A stretch of 64,000 nt of DNA from JAFLCM01 sp964510955 (GCA_964510955.1 CAZEDW010000006.1:68716-132715); one strand, 5' to 3'. Numbered from the stretch's first letter, positions 9,741 through 18,742 are shown. Notes: generated by a model from the letters alone, not told the origin. Translations and numbers: made by a program.

Positions 9741-9748
9741 AGTGCTCC

Positions 9749-9772
9749 GAATCGAGGTGACAGGATTTGAAC
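9749..9772 (-). pseudogene. tRNA 3'-end remnant, copy 2
   Basis: On the minus strand this reads GTTCAAATCCTGT followed by CACCTCG and A: a T-loop, the 3' T-stem strand, a 7-nt acceptor strand and a discriminator base, with no encoded CCA. A matching 5' acceptor (CGAGGTG), D-arm and anticodon arm are absent; the preceding sequence is the end of folK. The spacing of T-loop and acceptor is normal, so it is a faithful fragment of a tRNA 3' end. Confidence 0.55.
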
Positions 9773-9777
9773 ACCCC

Positions 9778-10269
9778 TCAACCCCCCACCATCGATCCCC
9801 GCACCCCCCGCTCCAGCTCCCCAATGCTGCGCCCCAGCACCGGGTGAACCACCTCCGCGGCAATCCGCGACAGCGGCCCAAGAACAAACACCCTCTCATG
9901 CATCAGCGGGTGCGGCACCGTCAGACCCGGCGCATCCACCACCGCGTGGCCGAACATGAGCAGGTCGAGATCGATCAGGCGCGGCCCCCAGCGCACCGCG
10001 CGGTCCCGCCGCCGTCCCAGCGACTGCTCGATCGCCAGCAGGCCCGTCATCAGCTCGCCCACCCCCAGCGCCGTTTCGACCGCGGCGGCGGCGTTCAGGT
10101 ACGCCCCCTGACCCGCCGGTCCGACCGGCTCGGTCTCGATGAAGCCGCTCAGGGCCGTGAGCCTCGTCAACGGCAGCGCCGCCAGACCCCGCGCCGCGCC
10201 ACGCAGCAGCGCCTCGCGGTCACCGAGGTTGGAGCCCAGGCCGATGTACGCGGTCACCGTCGTCGCCAC
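9778..10269 (-). CDS. folK: 2-amino-4-hydroxy-6-hydroxymethyldihydropteridine pyrophosphokinase
   Basis: The protein has 163 residues from GTG at 10269 and is a cytoplasmic enzyme of folate synthesis that transfers pyrophosphate from ATP to the pterin alcohol. It shows the HPPK hallmarks: YIGLGSNLGDRE near the N-terminus, GPAGQGAYLNA, RWGPRLIDLDLLMFG (pterin and Mg/ATP binding, with the DLDLL acidic pair) and VPHPLMHERVFVLGPL. The length matches the roughly 160-residue monofunctional enzyme. No other fol gene is adjacent. The gap to the upstream divergent GT-C protein gene is 86 bp, and its stop lies 5 bp from the tRNA remnant. Confidence 0.96.
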   Translation of the reverse strand: MATTVTAYIGLGSNLGDREALLRGAARGLAALPLTRLTALSGFIETEPVGPAGQGAYLNAAAAVETALGVGELMTGLLAIEQSLGRRRDRAVRWGPRLIDLDLLMFGHAVVDAPGLTVPHPLMHERVFVLGPLSRIAAEVVHPVLGRSIGELERGVRGSMVGG

Positions 10270-10355
10270 CGGGGCGATGGTATCAACGCCGCCCCGTTAT
10301 CCTCCGCGGCCACGCCGACGGCAGTTGAGCCCCGAGCCCAGAAGGTGACTCCACC

Positions 10356-12050
10356 TTGACCCCAGACACTCCCGAAAGCCCGCGCCTCACAAAGCCCGAC
10401 TGGCTGGCGATGGGCGCGGCGGTGCTCGTCACGATTCTCCTCACGGCCTTCGCCGCCAGGGGACCGGCCTGGCTGTGCTTCTGGGAAGACGACGGCGTGT
10501 ACATGGCCACCGCCAAATCGCTCGCCGACGGGCACGGCTATCGGCACGCGCACCTGCCCGGCGAGCCGTGGCAGACCAAGTACCCGCCGCTCTACCCCGG
10601 CGCGCTCTCGGTGATCTGGCGGCTGTGGCCGGAGTACCCGGCGAACCACGCCGGGGTGGTGTGGTTCAACGGCGCCTGCGCCGCCGGCGCGCTCCTCCTG
10701 GCCTACTGGCTCGCGCGCCGGCGCCTGGGATGCTCGACGCTGGTCAGCGCCGCGGGGGTTCTGGCGGCCTCGGTCAGCATGTACTGGTGGACGCTCATGG
10801 CCACCGCCATGAGCGAGATGCTCTACACGCTCCTGGCCCTGGCGGCGCTCGCCATGGCCCCGTGGCACGAGGCGCCCCGCGCCGGACGCCGCGCCCTGAT
10901 CGCCGGCGCGGTCGCGGCCCTTGCATACCTCACCCGCACGTTCGGATTGGCAGTGATCGTCGCGGTCGTGCTGCCGCTGCTGCTCCGCCGGCGCTGGCGC
11001 GATGCGATGCTCGCGTGCGCTCTCCCGGCGTTCGCGGTGATCGGCTGGAGCCTTTGGCGCGGGCACGCCGTGGGCCTGAACGCCTCCATCCCATCGGCGC
11101 AGGTGCTGTTCTATGACCTGGACTACGTTAGAAGCGGTGTGCCGCCGGACGCCGGCGCCATGGCGTGGACCGTCGCGTGCAACGCCGCCGAGCTCGCGTG
11201 GTCGCTGGTCGTGTGCGTCTCGAACGTGATGCGCCCGCTGTTCGCGGGGTGGTTGAACGCCGGCGGGCCGGCGGCGCTCCTGGTGGTCGGGCTGGTGCTG
11301 CTGGCGTGGGGGCTGCTGATCACCGGAGCGCTGCGGAGCCGGAAGGGCGGCGCGGCGGGCCCGCTCGTGCTGATCGTCTCGTCGATGCTCCTGACGCTCC
11401 CCTGGGCGTTCTCGCCGGGGCGGTTTCTGGTGCCGCTCACACCACTGCTGTGCGTGCTGATGGTCCGCGGCGCGGGATGGCTGGCGGCGTGGGCCCTTGG
11501 TGACCTGCCGAGCGGAGCCGGGCGAGCCGAATCACCGTCTCCGGGCGCGTCGGCGGCGTGCGTGATCGCCGCCCTGCTCATGTCCGCCTCCTCGGTGTAC
11601 CAGCTCCACCGGCTCTGGAGCCAGCCGCAGTATCGCCAGCGCGTCGCCGACGCACTGAACGCCGATGCCGAGCTCATCCGCACCGGCACGCCCGCCGACG
11701 CTGTGGTGGCCGTGCGTGCCGGCGGCGCGCTGCACCTGCTCACCGGCCGCAAGTTCGTCCCCGTCTCGCCCTCGGACAACACCTACTACCACTTCTACCC
11801 GACCGACCGCCGCTGGTGGATGATGGGCCTGGACCAAGACACGCCCGGCGCCCTGGCACGCCACAAGCAACTGCTCGAAACCGCGATGCTCGCGTCCTTC
11901 AAATCAGCGGGCGTCACGGCGGTCGTCACCCGCTCCGCGACCGTCGGACGCGAGGGCAACCTGCGCCGATTCATGATCGACCACAACGAGAGCTTTGACC
12001 AGATCGCCGCCAGCGCCGATCACTCCACCGTCATCTACGCGGTGAGGTAA
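10356..12050 (+). CDS. GT-C-like multi-pass membrane glycosyltransferase (ArnT/PMT-related), hypothetical
   Basis: The protein has 564 residues with TTG at 10356 as the likely start; AAGGTG lies 10 bases upstream. There are about ten hydrophobic segments, starting at about residue 18. A luminal acidic motif WEDDGVYMATAK (Asp45-Asp46), followed by YPPLYPG, is typical of the first external loop of GT-C enzymes that use polyprenyl-phosphate sugars. The soluble C-terminal quarter (about 430-564) carries AVVAVRAGGALHLLTGR, which resembles the small C-terminal domain of similar bacterial proteins. Donor and acceptor are unknown. It is separate from the flagellar block, with which it converges; a role in glycosylating exported or envelope molecules is only inference. 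Confidence 0.7.
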   Translation: MTPDTPESPRLTKPDWLAMGAAVLVTILLTAFAARGPAWLCFWEDDGVYMATAKSLADGHGYRHAHLPGEPWQTKYPPLYPGALSVIWRLWPEYPANHAGVVWFNGACAAGALLLAYWLARRRLGCSTLVSAAGVLAASVSMYWWTLMATAMSEMLYTLLALAALAMAPWHEAPRAGRRALIAGAVAALAYLTRTFGLAVIVAVVLPLLLRRRWRDAMLACALPAFAVIGWSLWRGHAVGLNASIPSAQVLFYDLDYVRSGVPPDAGAMAWTVACNAAELAWSLVVCVSNVMRPLFAGWLNAGGPAALLVVGLVLLAWGLLITGALRSRKGGAAGPLVLIVSSMLLTLPWAFSPGRFLVPLTPLLCVLMVRGAGWLAAWALGDLPSGAGRAESPSPGASAACVIAALLMSASSVYQLHRLWSQPQYRQRVADALNADAELIRTGTPADAVVAVRAGGALHLLTGRKFVPVSPSDNTYYHFYPTDRRWWMMGLDQDTPGALARHKQLLETAMLASFKSAGVTAVVTRSATVGREGNLRRFMIDHNESFDQIAASADHSTVIYAVR

Positions 12051-12092
12051 CACGGGTTGGCCTCGGCCCGGTGCACGGGCCCGACACGCCGC

Positions 12093-13067
12093 TCACGCCT
12101 TCGCCAGCGGCTCGAACTCCCGCTCGCGGTGCTGCATGTGGGCCTTCAGCCGGGCCAGGATCGAGCTGTGCATCTGGCTGACGCGGCTTTCAGAGAGGTC
12201 GAGCGTCGCCCCGATCTCTTTCATCGTCATCTCTTCGTAGTAGTACAGGACGATGATGAGCCGCTCGGCCCGGCTGAGCCCCTTGCCCAGCAGGTCTTTC
12301 AGGTCACGCCGTTGAATCTCAGAAAGCGGGTTGGCCGTCGTTTCGTCCTGGATCACATCGATCTCGCGGACCTCGCGGCTGCCGTCCGACTGGTACCGCT
12401 GCCGGTTCAGGCTGCTGATCGACACCGCCGAGCCGTCCTTGAGGATCTTCTTCACTTCCTCGGCGTCAACGCCCAAGCGCGACGAGATCTCCTCCTCGGT
12501 GGCGGCCTGCCCCGACTCCATCTCGATCTTCTGGCGCGTCTGCTCGACCCGGTTGGTGCGGTGCCGGACCAGGCGCGGGACCCAGTCCATCGACCGCAGC
12601 TCGTCCAAAATGGCCCCGCGGATCCGGGGGGCGCAGTAGGTCTCGAACTTCACGCCCCGGTCCAGGTCGAACGCGTCGATCGCGTCCATCAGGCCGAACA
12701 ACCCGGCCGACATCAGGTCTTCGACGTCGACCTCGTCGGGGAGCCGGGTGTAGACGCGTTCGGCGTTGTAGCGGACCAGCGCCAGGTACTTCTCCATGAA
12801 GTAGTTGCGCAGGGTCTGCGTCGGGTTCTTCTTGTACAACTGCCAGAGCTGCTTGGGCTCCATCGCGTCGAAGTCGGCACGACCCAGCGGGCGGGACGGG
12901 TCGGGCTTCTTGGCCTCAACCTTCCGCTGCGGCGGGCGGGGCGAATCAACGACCGACGGCTGCACCAACGCCGTGCGCACCGGGCGCACCTTCACCGACT
13001 TGGACGCTTGCTTGGCTTTAGCACCGGAAACAACGGCAGGCTTCAGCTTCGCCTTGACGCTCGGCAT
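12093..13067 (-). CDS. fliA: RNA polymerase sigma factor for flagellar operons (FliA/WhiG family)
   Basis: The protein has 324 residues from ATG at 13067. A basic, Pro-rich extension of about 60 residues comes before region 1.2/2. Region 2 includes NAERVYTRLPDEVDVEDLMS and GLFGLMDAIDAFDLDRGVKF; region 3 includes ATEEEISSRLGV; region 4 includes RAERLIIVLYYYEEMTMKEI and LSESRVSQMHSSI. These match sigma-28 (FliA/WhiG/SigD), which directs RNA polymerase to late flagellar and chemotaxis promoters. It closes the minus-strand flagellar block, as in many bacteria where fliA follows flhF-flhG. A 176-bp upstream gap allows its own promoter. No anti-sigma FlgM is visible. Confidence 0.94.
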   Translation of the reverse strand: MPSVKAKLKPAVVSGAKAKQASKSVKVRPVRTALVQPSVVDSPRPPQRKVEAKKPDPSRPLGRADFDAMEPKQLWQLYKKNPTQTLRNYFMEKYLALVRYNAERVYTRLPDEVDVEDLMSAGLFGLMDAIDAFDLDRGVKFETYCAPRIRGAILDELRSMDWVPRLVRHRTNRVEQTRQKIEMESGQAATEEEISSRLGVDAEEVKKILKDGSAVSISSLNRQRYQSDGSREVREIDVIQDETTANPLSEIQRRDLKDLLGKGLSRAERLIIVLYYYEEMTMKEIGATLDLSESRVSQMHSSILARLKAHMQHREREFEPLAKA

Positions 13068-13243
13068 GGTCGGCTCCTTGACCTTCGACTGAACTTCCCT
13101 TGTCCGGTCGCGGCGCCATGGCCGGCCGGGGGAGCGTTATTCGGTTCAGCGTGCGCACCCGTCCATGGGCGCCCAGCTTGGATTGAAGATAGCTTCAACT
13201 CGGGGCGTCAACAAGCCCGCGAGACAAAAGTTCAAGTTTTTTT

Positions 13244-13537
13244 TCACACACCCGGCGCGGAACCGGGCTGACCCGGGCGCGCCGCCGGCTCGCCCAGCGT
13301 CGGCTCGGGCGGCAACGGGTTTGACTGGACAAAGGACTCAAAGTGCTCGCGGATGCAGCGCTCCGCCGCCGCCCCGATCACGGCGCCAACGACAAAGCAC
13401 CCCACCATCGACACCAGCCCGCGGGCCAGCGCTGTCGCCGGCGTCACCGACGCGTCGAGCCCGGACAGCATCGCGACCGCGAACCCGCACAGCGCGAAGC
13501 AGCTCGCGATCACCCGCCCTGGCACACTGCGGTCCAT
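13244..13537 (-). CDS. Small membrane protein of flagellar cluster, unknown function
   Basis: The gene encodes 97 residues from ATG at 13537. Two hydrophobic stretches (about residues 8-26 and 37-57, the second VSMVGCFVVGAVIGAAAER) suggest two membrane helices. A charged segment REHFESFVQSNPLPPEP follows, then a Pro/Gly-rich tail. It sits between flhG and fliA on the same strand, 174 bp after flhG, so it may belong to the flagellar regulon. I recognise no family. The GC codon bias and position make a real gene likely. Confidence 0.65.
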   Translation of the reverse strand: MDRSVPGRVIASCFALCGFAVAMLSGLDASVTPATALARGLVSMVGCFVVGAVIGAAAERCIREHFESFVQSNPLPPEPTLGEPAARPGQPGSAPGV

Positions 13538-13711
13538 GAGATGCGATCACTCCCTCAACAGCACATCGGTCACACTCGCCAGGCCGGGGGTCACGTGTGG
13601 GTGGCCCAGGTGCGCGGCGACATCCGCCTGACATGAGCATCGGTTCTACGCGGGCGGGAATCGCCCGTTCCTGCCGGAATTCACAGGAAAAAGCCGCGGT
13701 CCGGGCTGGTC

Positions 13712-14698
13712 CTACGCCGTTACAAACCGCAAAAGCCGCGCCACCAGCCCGCCTCGCTCCTCGCGCTGGGTGGCGCCGAGTCCGCACACCGCGCCAACAA
13801 ACCCGCACAGATCACGAATATCCGATGACGCACGCCCCGAAGGCTGCGCGATCGTGAACGGCACCCGACCCCGAACCGCCCTGGCGACATCCGGGTCGGC
13901 GCGCAGCCATCCCGCCAGCGGCACCGAAATCCCGAGGAAACGCCCGCACACACCATCGATCCGCCGGTGCACGCCGGCGGCCTCCTCGCGGTCCCGCGCC
14001 TGGTTCACGACCAGCGCTGGCGCCGCCGGGCGCCCCTCCGACGCGCCGTGCAGGCTCTTGATCAACGCGTACGCGTCGGTGATCGACGTGGGTTCGGGCG
14101 TCACAACCACAAGCGGCAGGTCGGACGACAGCAGAAACGCGCGCACGCTGGCCCCGATTCCGGCGCCGCAATCGATCATCAGCACATCGGCTCCCGTCTC
14201 CAGGCGGGCCAGGCAAGCCAGCACACGCTCGCGCGATCCGCCGTCGAGGTCCGCCAGCGACCCAACCCCCGACGCCCCCGGCACAAGCCGGAACCCGCCC
14301 GGCGCATCGAGCGTGATGTCGTCGAGCGACGCCGTGCCCTCGACGAGGTCGCCGAGGTTGCGCTCCGGGTTGAGCCCGCACAGCACGTCGGCGTTCCCGA
14401 GCCCCAGGTCGCCGTCCAGCAGCACGACGCGCAGGTGTTGCGCGGCGAGGGCGATGCTGAGATTGACCGCGATCGACGTCTTCCCCACGCCGCCCTTGCC
14501 CGAGGCGATCGCCACCACCGCGCCCCGGCGCGGACCAGGCACGCCCGCGGGCCTTCCGTCCGCGTCGCCTCTCTGTGGACGAGCCGTGGATGAACCGTCC
14601 ACGATTTCACGCACCAGCGCGCGCAGCCGCTCGGCCTGATCGGGCGCCGGGCCCGGCGCAGGCGTCGCGGGCCAGCCCCCGCTGAGCGTCTGGATCAC
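13712..14698 (-). CDS. flhG: Flagellar number regulator FlhG (MinD/ParA-type ATPase)
   Basis: The protein has 328 residues. A 60-residue Pro/Arg-rich N-terminal stretch precedes the deviant Walker A motif SGKGGVGKT (66-74), with the ParA-specific first lysine. LLDGDLGLGNADVLCG and LMIDCGAGIG (switch/Walker B) follow, then VVTPEPTSITDAYALIKS, all typical of FlhG/YlxH. It is a membrane-associated ATPase that limits flagellar number by stimulating the FlhF GTPase. The start codon overlaps the end of flhF by 4 bases (ATGA arrangement), implying translational coupling. The family normally carries an N-terminal FlhF-activating segment; the ERLRALVRE stretch here may serve that role. Confidence 0.94.
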   Translation of the reverse strand: MIQTLSGGWPATPAPGPAPDQAERLRALVREIVDGSSTARPQRGDADGRPAGVPGPRRGAVVAIASGKGGVGKTSIAVNLSIALAAQHLRVVLLDGDLGLGNADVLCGLNPERNLGDLVEGTASLDDITLDAPGGFRLVPGASGVGSLADLDGGSRERVLACLARLETGADVLMIDCGAGIGASVRAFLLSSDLPLVVVTPEPTSITDAYALIKSLHGASEGRPAAPALVVNQARDREEAAGVHRRIDGVCGRFLGISVPLAGWLRADPDVARAVRGRVPFTIAQPSGRASSDIRDLCGFVGAVCGLGATQREERGGLVARLLRFVTA

Positions 14699-16053
14699 CG
14701 GGCACCCCCGAGCAAAGGCGCCGTCGGCGCAAGCGAACCCCCGTTCTCCAGCACCAGCCGCGCCAGCCGCGCCGCGTCACCGCGCTCGATGTGATCCGGC
14801 ACCTCCTGCCCGGTGGTGACATAGCTCAGCCGCGCGTTGATGCGCCGGCCCACGTTGACGAGCACCCCGAAGTTCACCGCCTCATCAAGCTTGGTGAAAA
14901 TGACGTGGCTCGGCTTGACCGACGCGAAGTTGGCGACCGCCTGCGACATCGAGGCCTGGCCCGCCGCCGACGAAAGCACCAGGTGGACCTGGTGCGGGCG
15001 CGCCCGCTCAAGAAACCTCGCCAGCTCATCGAGACGTCCGGCGTCGCCCGGGGCACGCCCCGCAGTGTCGATCAGCACCACGTCGCAGTCGCGCATCGCC
15101 TCGCATCCATGCTCGATCTCCGCCGGCGTCAGCGCCACGCGGAGCGGCAGCCCGATGATGCCCGCGTAAGTGCGGAGCTGCTCCACCGCCGCGATGCGGT
15201 AGGTGTCACAGGTGAGCAGCCCGACGCGCTTGCCGTGCCGGAGCTTGTACGCCGCGGCAAGCTTGGCGATGGTCGTGGTCTTGCCCACGCCCGTCGGACC
15301 AACCAGCGCAATGGTGAGCGGGCGCCCGTCATCCGGCCGCGAGTCCTCCGGGACCGAGTCCGACGCGGGGATGTAACCGGTCAGTTTTTCCAGCACAACC
15401 CTGTGCACCGCCTCCGCGTCCCGCCCGCCCCCGTGCCCCAGTTCACCCCGGACCTCGTTGACGACCGCGTCGGCGATCTCCGCCGCCACCTCGGACTCCA
15501 GCAGCCGCAGATAGCACCGCTGGAGCGTCTCGGGCGTCTCGGCGACCGGGCCCGCGCCCGAGTGCACCAGCCGACCCACCAGCCGCCGGATCGCCGAAAG
15601 CTCATCACGAAGCTGCGCCGCGATCGGGCCTTCCGCCGGCGGCACATCCGCTCTCACACCGGCGCCGCCCTGCCCCCTTGCGTTGATCCCCGCGCCCGCC
15701 GCGGCTCCGGCCGGCGCGCCGACATCGGACCCCACTCCCGCCCCCGCCCGCGCGACGCCACCGGGCCGGGCGCCCAGGGCCCCGTGATCGCGGACGCCGG
15801 CGCGACCGTCGATGACAGGTTGTGCCGCGCCGCTCCGCACCGCTTCCCGCCGCGGCAGGCGGCTCTCAACGTGCATGTCCTTGGTCGCGGTGATCTCCGT
15901 CACCGACTTGGCGCCCACTCCCAGCACGCCACCAACTTTGTAGGTCCGCGTGTGCAGTATCACCGCGCCGGGGCCGAGCTCCTTCTTCACCTGCAACAGC
16001 GCATCTGCAACCGAGTTGGCGCGGAACGTGCGGATCGTCACTTGGCCCTCCAT
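14695..16053 (-). CDS. flhF: Flagellar placement GTPase FlhF (SRP-type)
   Basis: The protein has 452 residues, with an N-terminal B domain (IRTFRANSVADALLQVKKEL) and GPGAVILHTRTYKVGG. The central, low-complexity Ala/Gly linker spans about residues 70-150. The NG domain carries ALVGPTGVGKTTTIAKL (P-loop Lys about 258), CDTYRIAAVEQLRTYA, VVLIDTAGRAPGD and FTKLDEA, the SRP GTPase motifs. FlhF marks the site where the first flagellar components assemble. The gene is the upstream partner of flhG, with overlapping stop and start. The gap to flhA (174 bp) is larger than within the fliO-fliR group, so a promoter may lie there. Confidence 0.95.
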   Translation of the reverse strand: MEGQVTIRTFRANSVADALLQVKKELGPGAVILHTRTYKVGGVLGVGAKSVTEITATKDMHVESRLPRREAVRSGAAQPVIDGRAGVRDHGALGARPGGVARAGAGVGSDVGAPAGAAAGAGINARGQGGAGVRADVPPAEGPIAAQLRDELSAIRRLVGRLVHSGAGPVAETPETLQRCYLRLLESEVAAEIADAVVNEVRGELGHGGGRDAEAVHRVVLEKLTGYIPASDSVPEDSRPDDGRPLTIALVGPTGVGKTTTIAKLAAAYKLRHGKRVGLLTCDTYRIAAVEQLRTYAGIIGLPLRVALTPAEIEHGCEAMRDCDVVLIDTAGRAPGDAGRLDELARFLERARPHQVHLVLSSAAGQASMSQAVANFASVKPSHVIFTKLDEAVNFGVLVNVGRRINARLSYVTTGQEVPDHIERGDAARLARLVLENGGSLAPTAPLLGGAR

Positions 16054-16227
16054 GGCCGACGAACGATGCTCGGGTGAACCACCTCAGCGTCCTGCCGAGG
16101 CCGACGGCGCGGCGCGCCGCTGAGTGAACCTGCGCATTGTGCGCCACCCGGACCACCCGCGTCAAGCCACGGCGCCGCCTTGGCGCCAGCCCGACCCGTC
16201 CCCCTTCCATTCCGCCGCCACCCTCCG

Positions 16228-18444
16228 TCACCGTGCCCCCGCCCCCACCTCCGCCTCCTGCGGGAGCGACACCAGGCCCATCGACTCCACCTCCACCTCG
16301 GCCACAATCTCGTTGTACCCCAGCACCACCACCCCCGGCAGGTGCGGCTCGACAATCTGTTTCACCTGCGCCCGCACCTGCGGCGAGGCGATCACCACCG
16401 GCGCGTGCCCACCTTTCACCACCGGCTGCAAGGCGTCGATCACCCGGCGCGCCACCAGCGCCGCGGCGTTGGCCGGCATGCTCAGCGTCGTCCCCACCGA
16501 CGAGCGGTCGATGTACCCGTTGATACAGTCCTCGAACGCCGGGTCGAGCGTCACGCACACCAGCCGGAGCCGCCGCCCACCCCCTGGACCACCACCGGGC
16601 CCGCCCCCCGACCCTGGCTTGCCGCCGGCCGCCGCACCCGGCGACAGCGGGTCAATCGGCACGGCGAACTGCAGACAGATAGACCGGCGCAGCGCATTCC
16701 GCACATACTCGCCCAGCACGTCAAGGTCCTTCGTCTTGCCGCCCCAGTCCGAAAGCGTCTCGAGAATTGTCTCCATGTCCCGGATCGGCACCCGCTCGCG
16801 GAGCAGCGATTGCAGGACCTTCTGCAACTCGCCCGGTTTGACCACCGTCGGCACCGTCTCCTCGACCAGCTTCGGTGCGTGCTGCTTGAGCTGGGTGATG
16901 AGGTTGTTCACTTCCTCGCGGGTGAGCAGCTCGTCGCCGTGCGATTTGACAAGCTCGCCCAGGTGCGTTGTCAGCACGCTGGTCGGGTCCACGACGGTGT
17001 AGTTCATGGATTCGGCGCGGGTCTTGAGCGTTGGCGCGATCCACCAGGCGTTGAGCCCGAACGCCGGCTCGCGGGTGTAGTCCCCCTGGATCGGGCCGGT
17101 GGTGATGCCCGAATCCATCGCCAGAAGCATCCCCGGGCGGGTCTCCCCCTCGGCGATGACGCTGCCCCGCACCTTCACCCGGTACCGCGTCGGCGTAAGC
17201 GTCATGTTGTCCCTGATCCGCACCGGCGGCATCACCAGCCCGGTATCGACCGCCAACTGCCGGCGCAGCCCGCTGATGCGCTCCAGGAGGTCGCCGCCCT
17301 GGTTCGTATCCACAAGGCACACCAGCCCGTACCCGACCTCCAGCTCCAGCACATCCACCTTCAACAGCTCTTCCACCTTCGGAGCCGGGGCGGCGGCCTT
17401 GGCCTCCATCTCAGCCTGCGCCTTTGCCTGACCGGCGGCGAACGCCCGGTCGCGCCGCTGCAGGAACGCCACCGTCGCCAGCAGCCCCGAAAGCCCCAGC
17501 AACGGCAGCGTCGGCAGCGGCGTAAGCGCCAGCACCGCGCAGAACCCCGACGCGATCCCCAGCGCCGTCGAGCTTCCGGCGAGCTGCGTCGTCAACTCCT
17601 CGCCGAGGTTCTCGCGCGACCCGGCCCGCGTCACGACCAGCGCCGAGGCGATCGCGATGATGAACGCCGGGATCTGGCTCGCCAGGCCGTCGCCGATGGT
17701 CAGCAGCGTGAAGATGCGCGCGGTCTCGGCGGCCCCCCACCCCTTCATCAGCATCCCGATGGCGAACCCGCCCAGCACGTTGACCACGGTGATGATGATG
17801 CCCGCGATGGCGTCGCCGCGGACGAACTTGCTGGCGCCGTCCATCGCGCCGAAGAAATCCGCCTCCTGGCCGACGCGCTGGCGTCGCCTCCGCGCCTCCT
17901 TCTCGTCGATCACGCCGGCGTTCAGGTCGGCGTCGATAGCCATCTGCTTGCCCGGCATCGCGTCGAGGGTGAACCTCGCCGCCACCTCGCTGATGCGCGT
18001 GGCGCCCTTGGTGATCACCACGAACTGCACGATCACCAGGATCAGGAACACGATCACACCCACGACCAGGTTGCCGCCGGCGACGAAGTTGGCGAACGCC
18101 GAGATCACCTTGCCCGCCATCTCGCCCGCCTGCGTCGGGCTGGTGGCGTTGGCCGACAGCACCAGCCGCGTGGTGGCAACGTTCAGCACCAGCCGGAACA
18201 GCGTCGCCCCCAGCAAGAGCGACGGGAACACGCTGAAGTCCAGCGGCTCCTTCACGTACATCGTCGTCATCAGGATGATGATCGAGAGCGTGATGTTCGA
18301 CGCCAGCAGCACGTCCAGCACCATCGGCGGCAGCGGGATCAGGATCACCGCCGTCAACATGATGAACGCCACCGGCACGATCAGGCCGCGGTGCTTCTGG
18401 ATGGCTTGGATCCAGGCGGGGATGGGCTGGGCAACGGCGGGCAT
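16228..18444 (-). CDS. flhA: Flagellar export gate protein FlhA
   Basis: The protein has 738 residues from ATG at 18444. About eight membrane helices lie in the first 340 residues, starting LIVPVAFIMLTAVILIPLP. The conserved FHIPEP-family loop carries LRLVLNVATTRLVLS and DAMPGKQMAIDADLNAG, the cytoplasmic loop that carries charged residues for proton-coupled export. The cytoplasmic C-terminal part (about 360-738) is the nonameric ring that binds export substrates and chaperones. Residues 610-640 include a Gly/Pro-rich insertion (GAAAGGKPGSGGGPGGGPGG) that I do not expect in FlhA generally. It lies between flhB and flhF in the normal order. 317 bp of repeat-bearing DNA separate it from flhB. 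Confidence 0.96.
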   Translation of the reverse strand: MPAVAQPIPAWIQAIQKHRGLIVPVAFIMLTAVILIPLPPMVLDVLLASNITLSIIILMTTMYVKEPLDFSVFPSLLLGATLFRLVLNVATTRLVLSANATSPTQAGEMAGKVISAFANFVAGGNLVVGVIVFLILVIVQFVVITKGATRISEVAARFTLDAMPGKQMAIDADLNAGVIDEKEARRRRQRVGQEADFFGAMDGASKFVRGDAIAGIIITVVNVLGGFAIGMLMKGWGAAETARIFTLLTIGDGLASQIPAFIIAIASALVVTRAGSRENLGEELTTQLAGSSTALGIASGFCAVLALTPLPTLPLLGLSGLLATVAFLQRRDRAFAAGQAKAQAEMEAKAAAPAPKVEELLKVDVLELEVGYGLVCLVDTNQGGDLLERISGLRRQLAVDTGLVMPPVRIRDNMTLTPTRYRVKVRGSVIAEGETRPGMLLAMDSGITTGPIQGDYTREPAFGLNAWWIAPTLKTRAESMNYTVVDPTSVLTTHLGELVKSHGDELLTREEVNNLITQLKQHAPKLVEETVPTVVKPGELQKVLQSLLRERVPIRDMETILETLSDWGGKTKDLDVLGEYVRNALRRSICLQFAVPIDPLSPGAAAGGKPGSGGGPGGGPGGGRRLRLVCVTLDPAFEDCINGYIDRSSVGTTLSMPANAAALVARRVIDALQPVVKGGHAPVVIASPQVRAQVKQIVEPHLPGVVVLGYNEIVAEVEVESMGLVSLPQEAEVGAGAR

Positions 18445-18498
18445 CTTGATTGAAGGCGAAGGGGCGGACAGGGCGGAGAGTTGAAATCAACGCGGAGT

Positions 18499-18530
18499 GA
18501 TCAGAGGGATCAGAGCGGAATCAGAGGGGG
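18499..18530. repeat. Short GATCAGAG tandem repeat
   Basis: Two exact-register 9-bp units GATCAGAGG and GATCAGAGC (18499-18516) are followed by a degenerate GGAATCAGAGG unit. It lies just upstream of flhA on the minus strand. Confidence 0.6.
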
Positions 18531-18637
18531 AAATGAGTGTGTTGCCCCCCGGGCGCTTCCGCCGGATCCGCTCGAACTGGATTGACGGGCACAGAGTTGA
18601 ATAGAGGGAAGGCTCCGCCATTTCAACAGCCAGAACA

Positions 18638-18742
18638 GCCATTCCGAGTTTTCCGTCTTCCTCATTCCCACTTTCCACTTCCTCTCTGCCCACTGCCCAC
18701 TGCCCACTGCCCATTGCCCATTGCCCATTGCCCACTGCCCCC
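18638..18742. repeat. Degenerate heptanucleotide array (TGCCCAC/TGCCCAT type)
   Basis: The core 18687-18735 holds seven contiguous 7-bp units: three TGCCCAC, three TGCCCAT, then one TGCCCAC, with a degenerate eighth (TGCCCCC) to 18742. Leftwards the same 7-bp rhythm continues as weaker CCACTTT/CCACTTC/CTCATTC units to about 18638. The reverse complement reads GTGGGCA/ATGGGCA. It is non-coding and lies 20 bp from the flhB stop. Similar short tandem heptamers are described as STRR elements in cyanobacteria; kinship is not implied. Confidence 0.85.

Noticed and set aside
9673..9830. Complete tRNA gene on the minus strand
   Set aside because: Only T-loop and acceptor 3' strands are present; the sequence where the 5' half should be is the end of folK or the hairpin, and no acceptor pairing is possible.
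12053..12092. GGCCCG-GTGCA-CGGGCC hairpin between two convergent genes as a terminator
   Set aside because: The stem is only about 6 bp, there is no T-tract, and such palindromes are common in GC-rich spacers.
16180..18453. 757-codon open frame on the plus strand
   Set aside because: It is the antisense of flhA; the translation is His/Arg/Gln-rich and shows no domain, which is typical of shadows in GC-rich DNA.
18638..18742. CRISPR-like array
   Set aside because: Units are 7 bp and contiguous, with no unique spacers, and no cas gene is nearby.
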